Shown: positions 61,315 through 64,000 of the stretch, one piece after another
Numbering within the stretch: the stretch's first letter is position 1
How the letters are laid out: each line of letters starts with the position of its first letter
NCBI RefSeq assembly: GCF_000430045.1
Contig: NZ_KE387023.1
Coordinates: 731,478-795,477 of the forward strand
Reading direction: 5' to 3'
DNA length: 64,000 nt
Origin: Calidithermus chliarophilus DSM 9957
GTDB lineage: Bacteria; Deinococcota; Deinococci; Deinococcales; Thermaceae
Notes under the pieces: model-generated
Told to the model about the DNA's origin: nothing
The model's input: the letters and a program-made list of their open reading frames with translations, nothing else
Database searches by the model: none
Program-made: the position numbers and the translations under genes

Positions 61315-64000
61315 CCTTCCAAGCCTATCAAATCGGCGAAGCCGTGCCCCAGGCTGAGTCCTCGTGAGCGGGCCCGCTGCAACAGCTCGCGGTTGGTGGG
61401 GTTGTGGCGCAGGAAGCCCAGTCGGTGTTCGGGAGGGACGTGTTTTTCCGCGGCCTCGAGCACCCAGCGCAGGGCGTGCTCGAGCCAGTGGGTCGCCTCG
61501 GGATGGCCCAGGGCCTCGAGCGACCGGTGGTGGGTCAGCCAGACCTCGGGGCGGTAGGGGAAGGGGCTGTGGTGCTGGCTGAGGTCCAGGGCCTGCTGGC
61601 TGGCCTCGAGGGCCTCCTGGGGCCGCCCCAGCGCCAGCAAGGCCTGAGCCTGCCGCACCCACAGCCCGATCTCCAGCCCGCGCAGGCCCTGTTGCTGCAC
61701 CCGCGGCAGCGCGTGGCGGGTGGTCTCCAGCGCCTGCTGCGGGGGTTGCAGGCGGGCGCGAACCAGCTCGAGCTGGTGCCGGTCGAAGCCGTCGCTGCCG
61801 GCCCCGATGCGCTGCCCGGCCTCGGCCAGGAGGCTCGGGGGGTCGCCCAGGGCCATCTCGGCCTGGGCCAGCAGCACCTGGTAGCGGTTGTAGTTGGGGA
61901 AGCCGGGCCACTCGACCGCGGTTCGCAGCGCGGCGCGGGCGGCCTCGAGGTCGCCCAGGGCCTGCAGGGTGAGCGCGCGGTTGAGGTGGAGCATGCCCAG
62001 CCAGCCGAACTGGGTGCCCTCGCCGAGCTCGAGGCCCTGCCGGACGGCCTCCAGCGCCTCGGCGAAGCGCCCCAGGCCGCGCAGGCTGTAGGCCCGGCCG
62101 TTGAGCGAGACCAGCCGGACGTCGACGGCGCCGCCGGTGTCGGCCATCAGGTCGGCGGCCTCGCTGAAGTAGCGCAGGGCCTCGAGCACCTGGCCGAGCT
62201 CGTAGTGGGTGCGGGCGATGTTGTTGAGCGCCGAGACCTGCTCCTGCTTGAGGCCCGCCCGCGCCGCGATGCGCAGCGACTCCTCGAACAGCGCCAGGGC
62301 CCCCGGGCGGTCCTCGACCCGCCGCACCGCGCCCAGCCCCACCATGGCGGTGGCAAGGCCCACCGGGTCTTCGACCTGGCGGTAGATCTCGACCATGCGC
62401 TCCAAGGAGGGTACGGCGTCGCGCGCGTCGCCCAGGGTGAAGCTGATGGAGGCGCGGGCCTCGAGCAGGTCGGCCTCCAGGCGCAGGTCGTGGGCCGTCA
62501 CCGCGTTGGCCAGCCCCTCCTCGACCACCGTCCCCAGATCCTCGAAGCGGCCGTGGGCGAACAGCAGGTGGCAGTGGATCAGGCTGGCCTGGGCCTTCTG
62601 CCGGGCGGTGCGGGCCATGGTCGAGAGCCCGGCGAGGGCCTCCTCGGCGCGCGCGCCCGCCTCGAGGTCGATGAGCTGCCGGGCCTGGGCGAAGCGGGCC
62701 TCGAAGGCGGCGTCGAGGTCGCCCATGCCCTGCAGGATGCCGGCGGCGCGCCCGTAGAAGTCGGCGGCCTCGGCCAGGCGCAGGCTGGCCCTGGCCTGCT
62801 GGGCGGCCTCGAGCAGGAAGGGGGCGGCGCGCTCGGGCTCGCCGCCCTCGAGCCAGTGCCGGGCTACGCGGGCGGGGGAGGCCTTCTGGGCCTCGAGCTG
62901 CTGGGCGGTGCGGCGGTGCAGCAGGGTTTTGATCCCCGCGGGGGTGCCCGCCAGCACGCTCTCGTAGATCAGGTCGTGGCTGAAGCGCTCGCCGCGGGCG
63001 AGCTGGGCCTTCTCGAGCTCCTCCCAGAAGGGGATCAGGCTCAGCCAGTCCTTCTCCATGACCCGCGCGGCGAGCTCGAGCGAGAAGTCGGTCCCGGCGA
63101 CGGCCATCAGCCGCGCCAGTTGCAGCGCCTCGGTGGAAAGCCCCTCCAGGCGGCGCTGGATCAGCGGCCCCACCTTGCCGGGCGGGGGCAGGCGCTGGGG
63201 GAGCCCCCCCTGGAGCTGGTCGGTCTCGAGCAGGTGCTTGAGGGTCTCGAGCACGAAGAGGGGGTTGCCCCCGGTGTAGCGGCGCAGGTCGGCGGCGAGG
63301 TGCTGGGGGTGGGGCAGCTCGAGGCTGGTGAGCAGGGCGTCAATGTCGTCCTGGCGCAAGGGCTGGAGCTCGACGTGCACCGCCACCCCGCTGCCCACCA
63401 TCACCTCGAGCCGCTGCTGGAGCTCGGGGCTGAGCTCGTCGGTGCGGAAGCCCAGGATCGAGCGCACCGGGCTCTCGGGGCGGCCCCAGAAGGCCGAATA
63501 GACGTACTGCCCGGCCTCGAGGCTGGCCGGGTCCACGAACTGCAGGTCGTCGGTGACCAGGATCAGCGGGGCGCGGGCGGCGATCTGGCGCAGCACCTCG
63601 GTCTTGGCCTCGTAGAAGTGCAGCTTCTCGCTCTCGGAGGTGATGGGGCCGGGGGCCTCGCCCAGCTCGGGGATCATGCGGGCGAGCTCGCGCCGCACCC
63701 AGGGGGGCAGGTCGAGGTCGGGGTAGGCCTCGAGGGTCTGGCGGTAGGTGCGGGCGTGGGTGGCGTAGGGCACGTCGCGGTCGCCGGGGCGGCCCTCCAG
63801 CAGCAGGAAGTTGCCCTTGGAGGCGGCGAAGTCGAGCATCAGCCGCGACTTGCCCGAGCCCGGCGGCCCGCTGACCACGATGCCCAGCCCCCGCTCCCAG
63901 GCGTCCTCCAGCAGGGCCCACTCGCGCTCGCGCCCCACCAGCCGCGGCGGGCGCACCACCGCCAGCGGAATCTGGCGGCGGGCGCTGCTGGGCAGGGCGT
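61311..64000 (-). CDS. Large STAND/BTAD-type ATPase with TPR repeats (5' end outside window)
   Basis: At least 896 residues; the frame stays open beyond the GTG at 63959 to the window edge, with an [20 protein letters not shown] linker, so the N-terminus is missing. Order in view: LVGREREW, Walker [16 protein letters not shown], Walker [13 protein letters not shown], winged-helix part, then a long run of TPR-like helices to the C-terminus. Such proteins are often AfsR/SARP-like regulators with an N-terminal BTAD or SARP domain. Coupled to hisG by a 4-nt overlap. Confidence 0.8.
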   Translation of the reverse strand, partial: ALPSSARRQIPLAVVRPPRLVGREREWALLEDAWERGLGIVVSGPPGSGKSRLMLDFAASKGNFLLLEGRPGDRDVPYATHARTYRQTLEAYPDLDLPPWVRRELARMIPELGEAPGPITSESEKLHFYEAKTEVLRQIAARAPLILVTDDLQFVDPASLEAGQYVYSAFWGRPESPVRSILGFRTDELSPELQQRLEVMVGSGVAVHVELQPLRQDDIDALLTSLELPHPQHLAADLRRYTGGNPLFVLETLKHLLETDQLQGGLPQRLPPPGKVGPLIQRRLEGLSTEALQLARLMAVAGTDFSLELAARVMEKDWLSLIPFWEELEKAQLARGERFSHDLIYESVLAGTPAGIKTLLHRRTAQQLEAQKASPARVARHWLEGGEPERAAPFLLEAAQQARASLRLAEAADFYGRAAGILQGMGDLDAAFEARFAQARQLIDLEAGARAEEALAGLSTMARTARQKAQASLIHCHLLFAHGRFEDLGTVVEEGLANAVTAHDLRLEADLLEARASISFTLGDARDAVPSLERMVEIYRQVEDPVGLATAMVGLGAVRRVEDRPGALALFEESLRIAARAGLKQEQVSALNNIARTHYELGQVLEALRYFSEAADLMADTGGAVDVRLVSLNGRAYSLRGLGRFAEALEAVRQGLELGEGTQFGWLGMLHLNRALTLQALGDLEAARAALRTAVEWPGFPNYNRYQVLLAQAEMALGDPPSLLAEAGQRIGAGSDGFDRHQLELVRARLQPPQQALETTRHALPRVQQQGLRGLEIGLWVRQAQALLALGRPQEALEASQQALDLSQHHSPFPYRPEVWLTHHRSLEALGHPEATHWLEHALRWVLEAAEKHVPPEHRLGFLRHNPTNRELLQRARSRGLSLGHGFADLIGLEG

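Noticed and set aside
61315-61911. N-terminal extension of HisG
   Set aside because: It is the shadow frame of the ATPase gene; HisG of the short form starts at 61314.

Overview
The window looks like the replication-origin region of a Thermales bacterium (Meiothermus/Calidithermus/Thermus lineage, phylum Deinococcota). Supporting signs are high G+C (about 73% in a line sampled near 12.2 kb), a 16S rRNA gene standing alone instead of in a 16S-23S-5S operon, an oriC between dnaA and dnaN beside mnmG-rsmG-parAB with parS sites, a TrmH that closely resembles the Thermus enzyme, and TAnnnT boxes 6-8 nt upstream of several start codons (leaderless promoters). The assignment is inferred from gene content; no database was searched.

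Layout. (1) 1-11.4 kb, minus strand: a visibly A+T-richer surface-polysaccharide cluster (membrane-anchored epimerase, DegT aminotransferase, PglD-like acetyltransferase, PglC-like phosphosugar transferase, four glycosyltransferases, Wzy- and Wzx-like membrane proteins), followed by high-GC rfbD-rfbA. (2) 13.3-17.4 kb: small conserved proteins, a phosphodiesterase, and comEA-comEC for DNA uptake. (3) 17.5-24.8 kb: parB-parA-rsmG-LAGLIDADG ORF-mnmG on one side and dnaA-oriC-dnaN on the other, with two parS-like sites and a strong oriC (12 DnaA boxes in two opposed arrays plus a DnaA-trio-like tract). (4) 25-35 kb: eno-pyk, an MFS transporter, regulators, an AidB-like flavoprotein and a P450. 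(5) 35.3-36.8 kb: a solitary 16S gene with a near-consensus promoter and a strong terminator. (6) 37-48.6 kb: PIG-L deacetylase, peptide-binding protein, alanine racemase, YvcK, RapZ, FKBP lipoprotein, RlmN. (7) 48.7-53.3 kb: a tRNA-array island of about 25 tRNA or tRNA-like genes on one strand, with an HNH nuclease downstream, an unrecognised 267-aa protein inside, interrupted and degenerate tRNAs, MITE insertions, and a promoter overlapped by twin palindromes. (8) 53.3-64 kb: trmH, oxidoreductases, a probable 2-aminoadipate/2-oxoadipate catabolic pair with a divergent GntR regulator and operator, hisG, and the C-terminal part of a large STAND-type ATPase.

Two things stand out. First, about ten intergenic spaces are filled almost from stop codon to stop codon by mosaics of different short words that nearly all share one 7-bp period, and the period stays in phase when the word changes. 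Second, the tRNA array carries unusual tRNAs: a tRNA-Met with a 102-nt insertion in its anticodon loop, Leu-anticodon tRNAs with 5-6-nt variable regions, and a tRNA-Gly split by a MITE with a clean 3-bp target duplication. Its promoter region carries two palindromes, which suggests regulated expression.
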